Shown in pieces: positions 23,036-31,651 of a DNA stretch of 39,116 nt. Every line of letters begins with the position of its first letter. Positions within the stretch are counted from its first letter, which is position 1. The stretch is taken from positions 1 through 39,116 of the forward strand of contig CAAGHX010000228.1 of NCBI GenBank assembly GCA_900769745.1. The letters run 5' to 3'. This stretch comes from an uncultured Alistipes sp. Lineage in GTDB: Bacteria; Bacteroidota; Bacteroidia; Bacteroidales; Rikenellaceae. The position numbers and the translations under genes were made by a program. A model generated the notes under the pieces. The model made no database searches, had not been told where the DNA came from, and saw only the letters and a program-made list of their open reading frames with translations.

Positions 23036-24169
23036 ATGCAGCAAGAGAGAGATAATATTTTCGAGCAGAACAGCTCTGCGCAGATTGACGAGATGATGCC
23101 CGAAGGCCAGTTGTCGGAGGCTATGGCCGATGATGAGTTGGGCGAGGGCGAGGGTGCCGATGAACTTTTCGAGCACTTTGCCATCACGGTTGACAAGGGG
23201 CAGAAGATGTTGCGCCTGGATAAGTATCTGGTTGACCGTATGGAGCACTGCTCGCGCAACCGCATACAGACAGCAGCCGACAGTGGAAACATCTTGGTGA
23301 ATGGCGTTGCGGCTAAGTCGAGCTACAAGGTTAAGCCCAACGATAGAATTACGCTGGTGATGCCTTATCCCAAGCGTGAGATTGAGATTATACCAGAGAA
23401 TATTCCGCTCGATATAGTCTATGAGGACGACGACCTGATTATCGTCAACAAGGCTGCGGGTATGGTTGTTCACCCAGGTTGCGGAAATTATAGCGGTACG
23501 CTGGTCAATGCCTTGACCTATCACTTGAAGGATTTGCCACTCTTCCAGGAGGGTGATATGCGCGCAGGATTGGTACACCGTATCGATAAGGATACATCGG
23601 GATTGTTGGTTATAGCGAAGAATGAGCGTAGCCACGCTCGATTGGCTAAGCAGTTTTTCGACCACACCATCCATCGCCGCTATGTGGCGTTGGTGTGGGG
23701 TAATCTGCCCGAGGATGAGGGTACGATTACGGGTAACATTGGCCGCAGCCCCAAGGATAGATTGCAGATGTATGTCTTTGCCGATGGCTCAGATGGTAAG
23801 CACGCCGTGACCCACTATAAGGTGCTGAAGCGTTATGGCTATGTAACGCTTGTGGAGTGCCGCCTGGAGACTGGCCGTACTCACCAGATTCGTGTGCATA
23901 TGTCGTGGCAGGGTCACCCTCTGTTCAACGATGGCCGATATGGCGGCGATAGAATCCTGAAGGGTACAACATTCTCGAAGTACAAGCAATTTATCGAAAA
24001 CTGCTTCACGCTGCTGCCTCGTCAGGCTCTGCACGCCCGTTCGCTCGGTTTTGTGCACCCCACAACAGGCAAGGATGTCTATTTCGAGAGCCCACTGCCA
24101 GAGGATTTGTTGGCTGTGGTGTCTAAGTGGGACGGCTATGTGGCTGCCCGCCAGTTAGACGAGGAGTAA
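23036..24169 (+). CDS. rluD: 23S rRNA pseudouridine synthase, RluD type
   Basis: The 377-residue enzyme converts uridines of 23S rRNA helix 69 to pseudouridine if it is a true RluD. An acidic N-terminal stretch (1-50) is followed by an S4 RNA-binding domain (LDKYLVDRMEHCSRNRIQTA, 61-80) and the catalytic domain with HRIDKDTSGLLV (catalytic D184) and LETGRTHQIRVHM. The acidic leader is longer than in E. coli. It is co-transcribed with the PASTA gene. RluC or RluB-like specificity cannot be excluded, but S4 plus this motif set favours RluD. Confidence 0.9.
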   Translation: MQQERDNIFEQNSSAQIDEMMPEGQLSEAMADDELGEGEGADELFEHFAITVDKGQKMLRLDKYLVDRMEHCSRNRIQTAADSGNILVNGVAAKSSYKVKPNDRITLVMPYPKREIEIIPENIPLDIVYEDDDLIIVNKAAGMVVHPGCGNYSGTLVNALTYHLKDLPLFQEGDMRAGLVHRIDKDTSGLLVIAKNERSHARLAKQFFDHTIHRRYVALVWGNLPEDEGTITGNIGRSPKDRLQMYVFADGSDGKHAVTHYKVLKRYGYVTLVECRLETGRTHQIRVHMSWQGHPLFNDGRYGGDRILKGTTFSKYKQFIENCFTLLPRQALHARSLGFVHPTTGKDVYFESPLPEDLLAVVSKWDGYVAARQLDEE

Positions 24170-24206
24170 GAATAGTATTTAAGCGCAAACTAAAGCATAG
24201 CAAATT

Positions 24207-26054
24207 ATGTTTCTGCCTACTACCATAAAGGAGGTGAGAGCCTTGGGTTGGGATTATATCGATGTAATCCTATTTACGGGCGATGCCTATATCGACCACC
24301 CGTCGTTTGGTGCGGCCGTTGTGGGTCGTTTGCTCGAGGCCGAGGGTTATAGAGTGGCTATCGTGCCACAGCCCAACTGGCGTGATGACCTGAGAGATTT
24401 CACCAAGTTGGGTGTGCCCCGATTGTTCTTTGGAGTGTCGGGCGGCTCGATGGATTCGATGGTCAACCACTATACAGCCAACAAGCGCCTGCGCAGCAAT
24501 GATGCCTACACAGCAGGTGGCAAGGCTGGTTTCCGACCCGACTATGCCGTTACGGTCTATACGCAGATTCTCAAAAAGCTCTATCCCCACGTTCCTGTGG
24601 TGATAGGCGGTATCGAGTCGTCGCTTCGACGCCTCACTCACTACGACTACTGGAGCGATAGCCTCAAACCATCAATCTTGGTGGAGAGTGGTGCCGATTT
24701 GCTTATCTATGGTATGGGCGAGAGGGTAGTGCAGCAGGTGGCGCGAGCTATGCGCAACGGCTATAATGCCAAGCTCCTGCGCAAGATTCGCCAGGTGGCT
24801 TTCCTTTCAGATAAGAACTATGTGGAGCGTCTTGACCCCGCCACGACACGCCACTTGGCCTCGTATGAGGAGTGTGTGGCCGACAAGCAGGCCTTTGGTC
24901 GCAACTTTGTGGAGGTGGAGACGCTGAGCAACGCCATGCAGACCGACACCACGCTTGTCGAGCGTGTGGGCGAGAAATATGTAGTCGTAACACCTCCAAA
25001 TACAACCCTTACTACCGAGGAGCTCGACCACTCGTTTGATTTGCCTTACGAGCGTGCTCCCCACCCACGCTATCGCGACAAGGGCGATATCTCAGCGTGG
25101 GAGATGATTAAGCACTCGATAAATATCCACCGAGGATGCTTTGGCGGCTGTGCCTTCTGTACAATCTCGGCACATCAGGGTAAGTTTATCAATTCACGCA
25201 GCGAGCGTTCTATCTTGGCCGAGGTGGAGAAGGTCGTTAAGATGCCCGACTTCAAGGGTTATATCTCCGACATCGGTGCTCCATCAGCCAATATGTATGG
25301 TATGGGCGGCAAGAACAGAGATTTGTGCCAGAAGTGTCGCCGACCTTCGTGCTTGCACCCCCGCATATGTCCAAATCTCGATAACGACCACTCGCGTCTG
25401 CTGGCTCTCTATGAGCGAGTGCGTGGCGTGAAGGGTGTGAAGAAGGCATTTATCGGTAGCGGTATTCGATACGATTTGTTCGACAACTCGCCATATCTCG
25501 AGACTGTGATCAAACATCACACATCGGGCAGATTGAAGGTTGCCCCCGAGCACACCGAACCCCACGTCTTGAGTGTTATGCGTAAGCCTCCGTTCGAGAT
25601 GTTCGAGAAGCTCAATAGCGATTTCCGCCGTATCTGCTCAGATAATGGTTTGCGATATCAGTTGATTCCATACTTCATCTCGTCGCACCCTGCGTGTCGC
25701 GAGGTTGATATGAAGGCCTTGGCCGAGAAGGTGCTAGGCCGTTTGCATTTCGATTTGGAGCAGGTGCAGGACCTCACGCCAACACCAATGACTCTCTCGT
25801 CGGTGATGTTCTATACTGGCGAGAATCCATATACAGGCGAGGAGGTATATGTGGCCCGTTCGCAGGACGACAAGCGTCGCCAGAAGGCCTACTTCTTTGC
25901 CGACAAACACTCTGCCCAGAAGCCAGCAGCAAGAGGCGCTGTGAAAACCCAGGGTAGAGGAGCCGAGGCAAACTCAAAGCGAAGACCTAAGCCAATGGGC
26001 TCTGCGCCCAAGCGTGGCGATGTAAAACGAGGAGTAAAACAGTTTAAGAGATAG
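24207..26054 (+). CDS. YgiQ-family radical SAM protein
   Basis: This 615-residue protein has the YgiQ N-terminal domain (TTIKEVRALGWDYIDVILFT, GVSGGSMDSMVNHYTANK) and the radical SAM core with RGCFGGCAFC, where C311, C315 and C318 bind the [4Fe-4S] cluster. A second Cys cluster, LCQKCRRPSCLHPRICPNL near 373, is also a YgiQ hallmark. The last 60 residues are rich in Lys, Arg, Gln and Ala. The reaction of the family is not known to me. The metallopeptidase gene starts 5 bases after its stop. Confidence 0.93.
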   Translation: MFLPTTIKEVRALGWDYIDVILFTGDAYIDHPSFGAAVVGRLLEAEGYRVAIVPQPNWRDDLRDFTKLGVPRLFFGVSGGSMDSMVNHYTANKRLRSNDAYTAGGKAGFRPDYAVTVYTQILKKLYPHVPVVIGGIESSLRRLTHYDYWSDSLKPSILVESGADLLIYGMGERVVQQVARAMRNGYNAKLLRKIRQVAFLSDKNYVERLDPATTRHLASYEECVADKQAFGRNFVEVETLSNAMQTDTTLVERVGEKYVVVTPPNTTLTTEELDHSFDLPYERAPHPRYRDKGDISAWEMIKHSINIHRGCFGGCAFCTISAHQGKFINSRSERSILAEVEKVVKMPDFKGYISDIGAPSANMYGMGGKNRDLCQKCRRPSCLHPRICPNLDNDHSRLLALYERVRGVKGVKKAFIGSGIRYDLFDNSPYLETVIKHHTSGRLKVAPEHTEPHVLSVMRKPPFEMFEKLNSDFRRICSDNGLRYQLIPYFISSHPACREVDMKALAEKVLGRLHFDLEQVQDLTPTPMTLSSVMFYTGENPYTGEEVYVARSQDDKRRQKAYFFADKHSAQKPAARGAVKTQGRGAEANSKRRPKPMGSAPKRGDVKRGVKQFKR

Positions 26055-26059
26055 ATATT

Positions 26060-26872
26060 ATGAGAAGGAATTTTTGGGCGATTATGCTTGTGGCGATGGC
26101 TCTGTTGTCGCAGAGCGCCGTTGCGCAGGAGCTTGCCTGGGAGGCAACAACTAAGGTGAAGCCACTGAACTTGAAGAGGTGGGCGAAGTACGACGTGGGT
26201 CAGATTAATTTCCACGACAAGGCCACCCATAGCGAGGGTTCGAAGATTTACCACCGCTTGATTGCCGAGCCCGAGGCCTACATCTCTGAGCAGGCACGCA
26301 CTGTTTTGGCAACTCTGTACTTCTCGCCAAAGGACAACATCACGCCTGTAAATTCTATCTACTATACGCTTGAGGATAAGGCGGGAATCTCAGCCAAAGG
26401 CGGCGGTAATGGCAAGGTACACATCTTCTATAGCTCACGCCACGTCGAGAAATCACATAGCGGCCAAGGCGACGAGAAGGTTATGTTCGAGACTCGCGGA
26501 GTGTTGCTGCACGAGCTTACTCACGCCTACCAGCTCGAGCCTCAGGGTATCGGCACGTATGGTACGAACAAGGTCTTTTGGGCATTTATCGAGGGTATGG
26601 CCGATGCTGTGCGTGTTGCCAATGGTGGCTTCTACGGCGAGAAGGATCGCCCAAAGGGAGGTCACTATATGGATGGCTATCGTCGCGCAGGATATTTCTT
26701 CGTGTGGCTGCGAGATAATTACGACCCCGATTTCTTGCGTAAGTTCAACCTCAGCACGTTGGATGTTGTGCCCTGGTCGTTCGATGGTGCTATAAAGCAC
26801 GTCTTAGGCGAGAAGTACGACATCGAGTCGTTGTGGGAGGAGTACCAGCGAGCAGTTGGAGATAAGAAGTAA
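26060..26872 (+). CDS. Secreted basic secretory protein (BSP) family metallopeptidase
   Basis: The 270-residue protein has a signal peptide (1-22, cleavage after AVA). It shows the zinc motif HELTH (H151, E152, H155) followed by FIEGMADAVR (E179, D182), the pattern of the plant basic secretory protein family with its third metal ligand downstream. YDIESLWEEYQ near the end is also typical. It is a probable extracytoplasmic protease of unknown substrate. It lies between the YgiQ and fucosidase genes with gaps of 5 and 20 bases, so all three may share a transcript. Bacterial BSP proteins occur in glycan-degrading Bacteroidetes. Confidence 0.85.
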   Translation: MRRNFWAIMLVAMALLSQSAVAQELAWEATTKVKPLNLKRWAKYDVGQINFHDKATHSEGSKIYHRLIAEPEAYISEQARTVLATLYFSPKDNITPVNSIYYTLEDKAGISAKGGGNGKVHIFYSSRHVEKSHSGQGDEKVMFETRGVLLHELTHAYQLEPQGIGTYGTNKVFWAFIEGMADAVRVANGGFYGEKDRPKGGHYMDGYRRAGYFFVWLRDNYDPDFLRKFNLSTLDVVPWSFDGAIKHVLGEKYDIESLWEEYQRAVGDKK

Positions 26873-26892
26873 AACAACTAAACTTTACGAAT

Positions 26893-28341
26893 ATGATACT
26901 ACTTGGAAAGAAAAATTTTGCAGTGATGTTCGCTGCTTGTGTTGCAGCTGCGTTTATGGTGAGCTGTAAGGTCGATGCGCCCGAGCCTATGAGCGTAGTG
27001 CCAGCCGAGCGCCAGTTGAAGTGGCACGCTATGGAACAGTATGCCTTCGTGCACTTTACAATTAACACATTCACCAACCGCGAGTGGGGCTATGGCGATG
27101 AGTCGCCCGAGTTGTTCAATCCCACTGATTTCGATGCCGATGCGTTGGTGAAGGTTGTCAAGGATGCGGGCCTGAAGGGTTTGATTCTTACAGCCAAGCA
27201 CCACGACGGATTCTGTTTGTGGCCAAGCGCCTACACCGAGCATTCGGTGAAGAACTCTCCTTACAAAGATGGTAAGGGTGATATCGTTGGCGAGGTGGCC
27301 GAGGCTTGCCGCAAGGCGGATATAAAGTTCGGTATCTACCTCTCGCCTTGGGACCGCAACCACGCAGGATATGGTACCGACGAGTATCTGGACTACTACC
27401 GCAATCAGTTGCGTGAGCTTTTGACCAACTATGGTCCTGTCTTCGAGATGTGGTTCGATGGTGCGAATGGTGGCGATGGCTACTATGGCGGAGCTAACGA
27501 GGTGCGCCGTGTGGAGTCGGGATACCTATATTATGATTGGCCAAAGGTCGTGGAGATAATCCGCGAGTTGTCGCCCGAGACAGTGGTGTGGAGTTCATCA
27601 CTGCCCGATGCCCGCTGGTGCAGCAACGAGCGTGGCGTGGTTTCAGAGCACTGCTGGGCTATGGCATCGCCCGAGGAGCTGTACCCTAACGGCCGAGACA
27701 ATAAGAAAGCGTTGGCTCACGGTTCGGAGGATGGTAATCGCTGGGCACCAGCCGAGGCCGATGTGTCGATTCGCCGAGGTTGGTTCTACCACGAAAACCA
27801 GCAGCCTAAGACACCTGAAAAGTTGTTTGATATCTATCTCACATCGGTAGGTCGTGGCGGTACATTGCTCTTGAATCTTGCTCCCGACCGCCGAGGTCGT
27901 GTGCCCGAGCAGGATGTGGAGTCGCTGATGGCTTGGCGAGCAATGGTTGACAAGACTTTTGCCAACGATATAGCACAGGAGGCGAGTGTGAAGGTGTCGT
28001 CGAAGCGAGGCTTTGGCTATGGCGCAAAATCGCTGATTGGCGTGGATGATAAATATTGGGCTACCGCCGATGGCGTTGTCGCTGGCGATGTGGAGCTTGA
28101 GTGGAACGAGCCAAAGCAGATGTCGTACGTCATGATTCAGGAGCATATTGCTTTGGGTCAGCGTGTTCGCAAGTTCTCTATCGAGGCTGAGGTTGATGGC
28201 CAGTGGCAGGAGGTTGCTGCAGGAACAACCGTAGGTTACAAGCGCATCTTGCCTTTGAAGGATATCAAGAGCGATAAGTTGAGGGTGCGATTCCTTGATT
28301 CGCGCGGACCGCTTACTATTTCTAGGGTAGCTGTATATTAG
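26893..28341 (+). CDS. Alpha-L-fucosidase lipoprotein (GH29) with C-terminal F5/8-type domain
   Basis: GH29 enzymes release alpha-linked L-fucose with retention, acting on host mucin or milk-type glycans. The 482-residue protein has a lipobox MVSC with C25 as lipidated residue. The barrel shows WHAMEQYAFVHFTINTF, LTAKHHDGFCLWPS (98-112) and EMWFDGANGG with nucleophile D189. Residues about 345-482 form a beta-sandwich of the coagulation factor 5/8 C-terminal type, likely carbohydrate-binding. It lies 20 bases after the BSP peptidase and is followed by a strong terminator. It belongs to the short exo-fucosidase branch; linkage preference is unknown. Confidence 0.94.
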   Translation: MILLGKKNFAVMFAACVAAAFMVSCKVDAPEPMSVVPAERQLKWHAMEQYAFVHFTINTFTNREWGYGDESPELFNPTDFDADALVKVVKDAGLKGLILTAKHHDGFCLWPSAYTEHSVKNSPYKDGKGDIVGEVAEACRKADIKFGIYLSPWDRNHAGYGTDEYLDYYRNQLRELLTNYGPVFEMWFDGANGGDGYYGGANEVRRVESGYLYYDWPKVVEIIRELSPETVVWSSSLPDARWCSNERGVVSEHCWAMASPEELYPNGRDNKKALAHGSEDGNRWAPAEADVSIRRGWFYHENQQPKTPEKLFDIYLTSVGRGGTLLLNLAPDRRGRVPEQDVESLMAWRAMVDKTFANDIAQEASVKVSSKRGFGYGAKSLIGVDDKYWATADGVVAGDVELEWNEPKQMSYVMIQEHIALGQRVRKFSIEAEVDGQWQEVAAGTTVGYKRILPLKDIKSDKLRVRFLDSRGPLTISRVAVY

Positions 28342-28384
28342 AGTTGCCTCTTGTAATACAACTTTTGGGAAAAATATATGCGAT

Positions 28385-28426
28385 AATAATAAAGGCTACT
28401 AACTCGTGTTAGTAGCCTTTATTATA
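28385..28426. terminator. Bidirectional terminator between fucosidase and rimM
   Basis: An 18-bp perfect stem centred on GGCTACTAAC/GTTAGTAGCC with loop TCGT, flanked by A-rich and T-rich ends, lies between two convergent genes. The core is nearly the same as the hairpin at 28986-29011 on the other side of rimM. Confidence 0.9.
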
Positions 28427-28428
28427 TC

Positions 28429-28941
28429 TTACAAATTAAGCAATCCCTCTGGTAGGACGAGCTTGATGACCTCTCGCTCAAAGTCGATATGAGCTATAAA
28501 CTCCTCGACGGCAGGGATAAGTTGCTCGCCGTTGCCGAAGTCAACACCCAAGAGCGGATTGTGCTCGCTGTCGTAGTAGTCGGTAATCTTGCCACGCAGC
28601 TTGCCGCACTCCACCCTAAAGCCAATCAAATCCTCCATATAGAATTCGTCGCTCTCCTCGTCAGTGTCGTTAGCCGCCATATATAGCTCCTTGCCGACCA
28701 GCTCCTCCGAGCGGCGTGGTGTGTCGAAGTCCTCGAAATGGATTGTCGCTCCCTTTTGACCACGGTAGTCGATGCTCTGGCACCAGAGTGGAACATCGAG
28801 CGAGTCAATCTCCACAAACAAAGGTTCTGTCTGCAGGTCGAAATCCTCGGGGAAGGTGTCGTAGAGTGTAACCGATACTCCACCTTTGCGGGCCTCGCCA
28901 AAGAGCTTGCCCACGCGAGCCACAGCTATTTTGTTATTCAT
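28429..28941 (-). CDS. rimM: Ribosome maturation factor RimM
   Basis: RimM assists assembly of the 30S head with ribosomal proteins S13 and S19. The 170-residue protein shows the N-terminal barrel start (AVARVGKLFGEARKGGVSV), the GATIHFEDFDTPRRSEELVGKELYM region and the PRC-barrel part (YMEDLIGFRVE through HNPLLGVDFGNGEQLIPAV). The usual HG of the N-terminal motif is changed. It lies just downstream of rpsP, as in many bacteria, but a terminator-like hairpin separates the two. Confidence 0.92.
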   Translation of the reverse strand: MNNKIAVARVGKLFGEARKGGVSVTLYDTFPEDFDLQTEPLFVEIDSLDVPLWCQSIDYRGQKGATIHFEDFDTPRRSEELVGKELYMAANDTDEESDEFYMEDLIGFRVECGKLRGKITDYYDSEHNPLLGVDFGNGEQLIPAVEEFIAHIDFEREVIKLVLPEGLLNL

Positions 28942-28975
28942 TGTTATGCTCTCTTTCGATGTAAATAAATTTCAA

Positions 28976-29017
28976 AAGAAAAAGAGGCTACTAACTATTC
29001 GTTAGGTAGCCCCTTTG
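28976..29017 (-). terminator. Terminator or attenuator between rpsP and rimM
   Basis: GGCTAC/GTAGCC and TAAC/GTTA stems with one bulged base and a TATTC loop (+ strand) are followed on the - strand by CTCTTTTTCTTTT. It would reduce rimM relative to rpsP. Confidence 0.8.
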
Positions 29018-29038
29018 TTCATTGGAAGTGAGTGCAAA

Positions 29039-29566
29039 TTACTCTGCAGCTACCTCTGCTGTCTCCTCAGTCTCAGCGGCAGCAGCCTCAGCAGCCTCAG
29101 CTACAGCAGCAGCCTTCTTCTCAGCGATGGCAGCAGCGCGCTCCTCCTTAACCTTAGTCTCAGCAGCCAAAGCAGCCTTCTCAGCAGCCTTAGCGTCAGT
29201 AGCGAGCTTGTTTACCTTAGCGGCAATCTTGCCCTCCTTCTCACCCAACCACTTGTTGAACTTAGCCTCAGCATCGCTCTCAGAGAACGCGCCCTTAGCT
29301 ACACCGCCCAACAGGTGCTTCTTGTATAATACGCCCTTGTACGAGAGAATTGCTCGACAAGTATCGGTAGGTTGTGCGCCCTTGAGTAACCAATCCAAAG
29401 CTCTCTCGAACTTCAAATCAATTGTAGCAGGATTCGTGTTAGGGTTGTAAACACCCAATTTCTCGATAAACTTACCATCACGTGGCGCTCTGCTATCTGC
29501 GGCAACGATGTGGTAGATAGGAGCACCCTTCTTACCGTGACGTGCCAAACGAATTTTAACAGCCAT
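29039..29566 (-). CDS. rpsP: 30S ribosomal protein bS16 with Ala/Glu-rich tail
   Basis: Residues 1-85 are a normal bS16 (MAVKIRLARHGKKGAPIYHI, DGKFIEKLGVYNP, ALDWLLKGAQPTDTCRAIL). Residues 86-175 are an extension, first charged and helical, then almost only Ala, Glu, Lys and Val, ending ETAEVAAE. bS16 in E. coli has 82 residues, so the tail more than doubles the protein; comparable tails are usual in Bacteroidetes. The tail should be a surface helix on the 30S body. A promoter box lies 63 bases upstream and the -33 region carries a heptamer repeat. Confidence 0.96.
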   Translation of the reverse strand: MAVKIRLARHGKKGAPIYHIVAADSRAPRDGKFIEKLGVYNPNTNPATIDLKFERALDWLLKGAQPTDTCRAILSYKGVLYKKHLLGGVAKGAFSESDAEAKFNKWLGEKEGKIAAKVNKLATDAKAAEKAALAAETKVKEERAAAIAEKKAAAVAEAAEAAAAETEETAEVAAE

Positions 29567-29628
29567 TTGCTATAAAATTTAGTTAGTTAATATTAAACGC
29601 AACCCTACACATTCGGGGTTTTCGGCCG

Positions 29629-29656
29629 CAAAGATAGGAAAAATAAATTCAAAATT
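29629..29656 (-). promoter_or_regulatory. rpsP promoter
   Basis: TATCTTTG (TAnnTTTG type) at 29636-29629 lies 62 bases before the rpsP ATG. With a 20-base spacer, a TTTG from the heptamer repeat falls at the -33 position (about 29660-29657); another TTTG is one repeat closer. Confidence 0.65.
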
Positions 29657-29677
29657 CAAAATTCAAAATTCAAAATT
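29645..29677. repeat. Heptanucleotide tandem repeat (AAATTCA)4 plus partial unit
   Basis: Four exact copies of AAATTCA and a fifth partial copy lie directly upstream of the rpsP -7 box. On the - strand each unit carries TTTG, so the number of units sets the spacing and number of possible -33 elements. Confidence 0.9.
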
Positions 29678-29724
29678 GTTGATTAACAGCTAAAAAAAGG
29701 TGTTGTGCGGTCGAATGAACAATA

Positions 29725-29760
29725 AAAAAGCAACTGTTCGACGCAGAACAGTTGCTTTTT
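29725..29760 (-). terminator. Terminator after the coiled-coil protein gene
   Basis: A perfect 15-bp stem AAAAAGCAACTGTTC/GAACAGTTGCTTTTT has a 6-base loop and U-runs in both directions; it is placed 25 bases after the stop at 29785. Confidence 0.92.
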
Positions 29761-29784
29761 GTGATTAATCTTCGAGCTTCGCTT

Positions 29785-30711
29785 TTAGCGCAGAGCCACG
29801 TCAGACTCGCCGATAAGGCGGCCGTCGGTGTAGAGCTCGATGTGGTATGTACCAGGAGTGAAGCCTGTGCCATCGATGTAGATTGCACCCGAAAGGTCGT
29901 TGCCCTCGTATGCCATCTCACGCTGCTGCGAGTAGAGCTTCTTCTCGCCCTCGAAATCGAAGTTGCCGGCGTTAGGACTTGCGAGCAAGTAACCCTCTGG
30001 CGATGTTACACAAGCGTAGATAACCTTGTTGCCTGGCTCGGCCAACTCGTTGGCGGCCAATACGAAGTTCACACGCAGACGAGCTGCACCCTTCACACGT
30101 GTAACCACCTTGCTCTTGGCGTTCAGAGCCTCGAGTGAGATGCTGCGGGCGCGGATAACCGAACCCACACGTACCTTGTTGTTGAGCTCCTCGGCACGCT
30201 CCTCGGCCATCTCGGCACGCAACTTAGCCGATGAAATCTCCTTCTTATAGCTGATATTCTCGCGTGTAAGCTTCTTGTTGATGTTGTTCAGAGAGTCGAT
30301 CTGGCGGATGTAGCCCTGCATCACTGTACGCAAAGTACCCACCTCCTTCTCGTATGCACGAATCTTGGCATAGTTCAAGCGACGCTCATTCTTGAGCTGC
30401 TCCATAAGCTGGTTAGCCTCCTCGAGGTTGGCAGCGATAGAGTCGTTCTTAATCTTCAAATCGTCGAACGATACAATCAAGCTATCCAAATCGCCCTGAA
30501 TCTTAGTGCGGTCCTCCTCCAAAAGGGCATACTCGGCCTGCTGCTCACGGTGCATATTGAAGTATACTACCGACAACGCAACCAAAATTACAGCCAAAAT
30601 GATAATCACAATGCGATAGCCTCGCACCGCCTTATTATCCACGGGCTGCTCATCATATCCATACTCGTCGTCGTAACGAGCATCATCATATTCATTATAC
30701 TCTTCTCTCAT
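29785..30711 (-). CDS. Single-pass membrane protein with long coiled coil
   Basis: From ATG 30711 (308 aa; the frame runs back to TTG 30765, which overlaps the promoter) the protein has an acidic, Tyr-rich cytoplasmic head (REEYNEYDDARYDDEY), one helix at about 33-52, a coiled coil at about 55-195 and a beta-rich C-terminal domain (210-308, with GTGFTPGTYHIELYTDGRLIGES near the end). I do not recognise a function. The topology suggests a periplasmic rod ending in a small binding domain. It is the last gene of a possible unit downstream of DUF3108, but has its own promoter box and a strong terminator. Confidence 0.85.
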   Translation of the reverse strand: MREEYNEYDDARYDDEYGYDEQPVDNKAVRGYRIVIIILAVILVALSVVYFNMHREQQAEYALLEEDRTKIQGDLDSLIVSFDDLKIKNDSIAANLEEANQLMEQLKNERRLNYAKIRAYEKEVGTLRTVMQGYIRQIDSLNNINKKLTRENISYKKEISSAKLRAEMAEERAEELNNKVRVGSVIRARSISLEALNAKSKVVTRVKGAARLRVNFVLAANELAEPGNKVIYACVTSPEGYLLASPNAGNFDFEGEKKLYSQQREMAYEGNDLSGAIYIDGTGFTPGTYHIELYTDGRLIGESDVALR

Positions 30712-30762
30712 ATTTTTGAGGGTTATGTTAATATTTTCTGCTTTATGTTTATAATGTGAGTG

Positions 30763-30770
30763 CAAATATA
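30763..30770 (-). promoter_or_regulatory. Promoter -7 box for the coiled-coil protein
   Basis: TATATTTG lies at 30770-30763, 51 bases before the ATG at 30711. It excludes the upstream TTG at 30765 as a start from this promoter. No standard -33 element was found. Confidence 0.55.
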
Positions 30771-30771
30771 G

Positions 30772-31572
30772 CTATTTTTTTATAAAACAATCCAATGGGT
30801 AGCGCAAACCTTCATAACTTGACAAATATGCACACACACTTCCCACCTTAATTGGCGATTCTATGTAGAGTGGAATTTTGTTTCTGTCGTCGGAAATCCA
30901 CACCATAAACTCCGAGCCGTCGGTAAATGAGAAGTTGCTCGATGTGGCAATCTTGCAGCGGAATTTGATAGTCTTGCACTTGCCCATATTCTTGATTCGG
31001 CGTACCTCGTGGCCATCGTAGCGGAAGCTCAGCGAGCGGATTGTATCCTCCAATACCATCTCTAAGTCGCGTGCAAACCCCTCCTTGATAACCGAGTCGG
31101 GCACGGTGCGCAGGTTGAAGTAGAGCGAGATGGCATCCATACTATTGGGCGAGATTTTCATCGTCTTGCTATTCTCGGGACGGTTGCGGCTGCTCCAGCG
31201 AGTGTGTACGTTATGATTCTGCCAATCAAACACATAGTTGCTCTTGAATGTGTAGTCACCCTCCTTGATATCCGACTCAAAGCGGCGGGTCTTGAGTGTT
31301 GTGGGATCCACCCACACAATGTAGGTATCCTTTACTGGTAGAATCCAGCTGAATATCTTGGCCGTCTCGCCAAAACCAAAGACCTTGTAGGCAGGTGTGC
31401 CGTCGAGCGTGGTCTCGGTGGTCTTCATCACCACATTGGCAACCTCGGTGTTGGGGAAGAGCTTGGCCTTGTAGCTCATTCTATAGTTAAGCACCTCGCC
31501 CGGCACATATAACTGAGCCTCGGCCACAAGAGCCATAGCAGCGAGGAGTATTGTAAAGAGTATGTGTTTCAT
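30772..31572 (-). CDS. Secreted DUF3108 protein
   Basis: This 266-residue protein has a signal peptide (1-19, cleavage after AEA) and then a beta-rich body of the DUF3108 type, with YVPGEVLNYRMSYKAKLF at the mature N-terminus, VWVDPTTLKTRRFESDI near 87-103, and WISDDRNKIPLYIESPIKVG near 227. The fold recalls outer-membrane lipoprotein carriers such as LolA/LolB in being a concave beta-sheet, but a function is not established. It should reside in the periplasm. It is 79 bases after recG. Confidence 0.85.
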   Translation of the reverse strand: MKHILFTILLAAMALVAEAQLYVPGEVLNYRMSYKAKLFPNTEVANVVMKTTETTLDGTPAYKVFGFGETAKIFSWILPVKDTYIVWVDPTTLKTRRFESDIKEGDYTFKSNYVFDWQNHNVHTRWSSRNRPENSKTMKISPNSMDAISLYFNLRTVPDSVIKEGFARDLEMVLEDTIRSLSFRYDGHEVRRIKNMGKCKTIKFRCKIATSSNFSFTDGSEFMVWISDDRNKIPLYIESPIKVGSVCAYLSSYEGLRYPLDCFIKK

Positions 31573-31651
31573 CTTTTTCTTCTGTCTTACTTTGTATAGT
31601 TAAAAAACGGTGCAGAGTGTTCGATTATTGCTTCGCGAAGTTGATCTGCGG

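Noticed and set aside
29645..29677. Heptamer repeat considered as a CRISPR array or attachment site
   Set aside because: The units are 7 bp without spacers and no cas, integrase or phage gene is near.
31626..31646. Short palindrome CTTCGCGAAG between recG and the DUF3108 gene
   Set aside because: It is only 10 bp, has no T-run and lies near no promoter box, so it may be chance.
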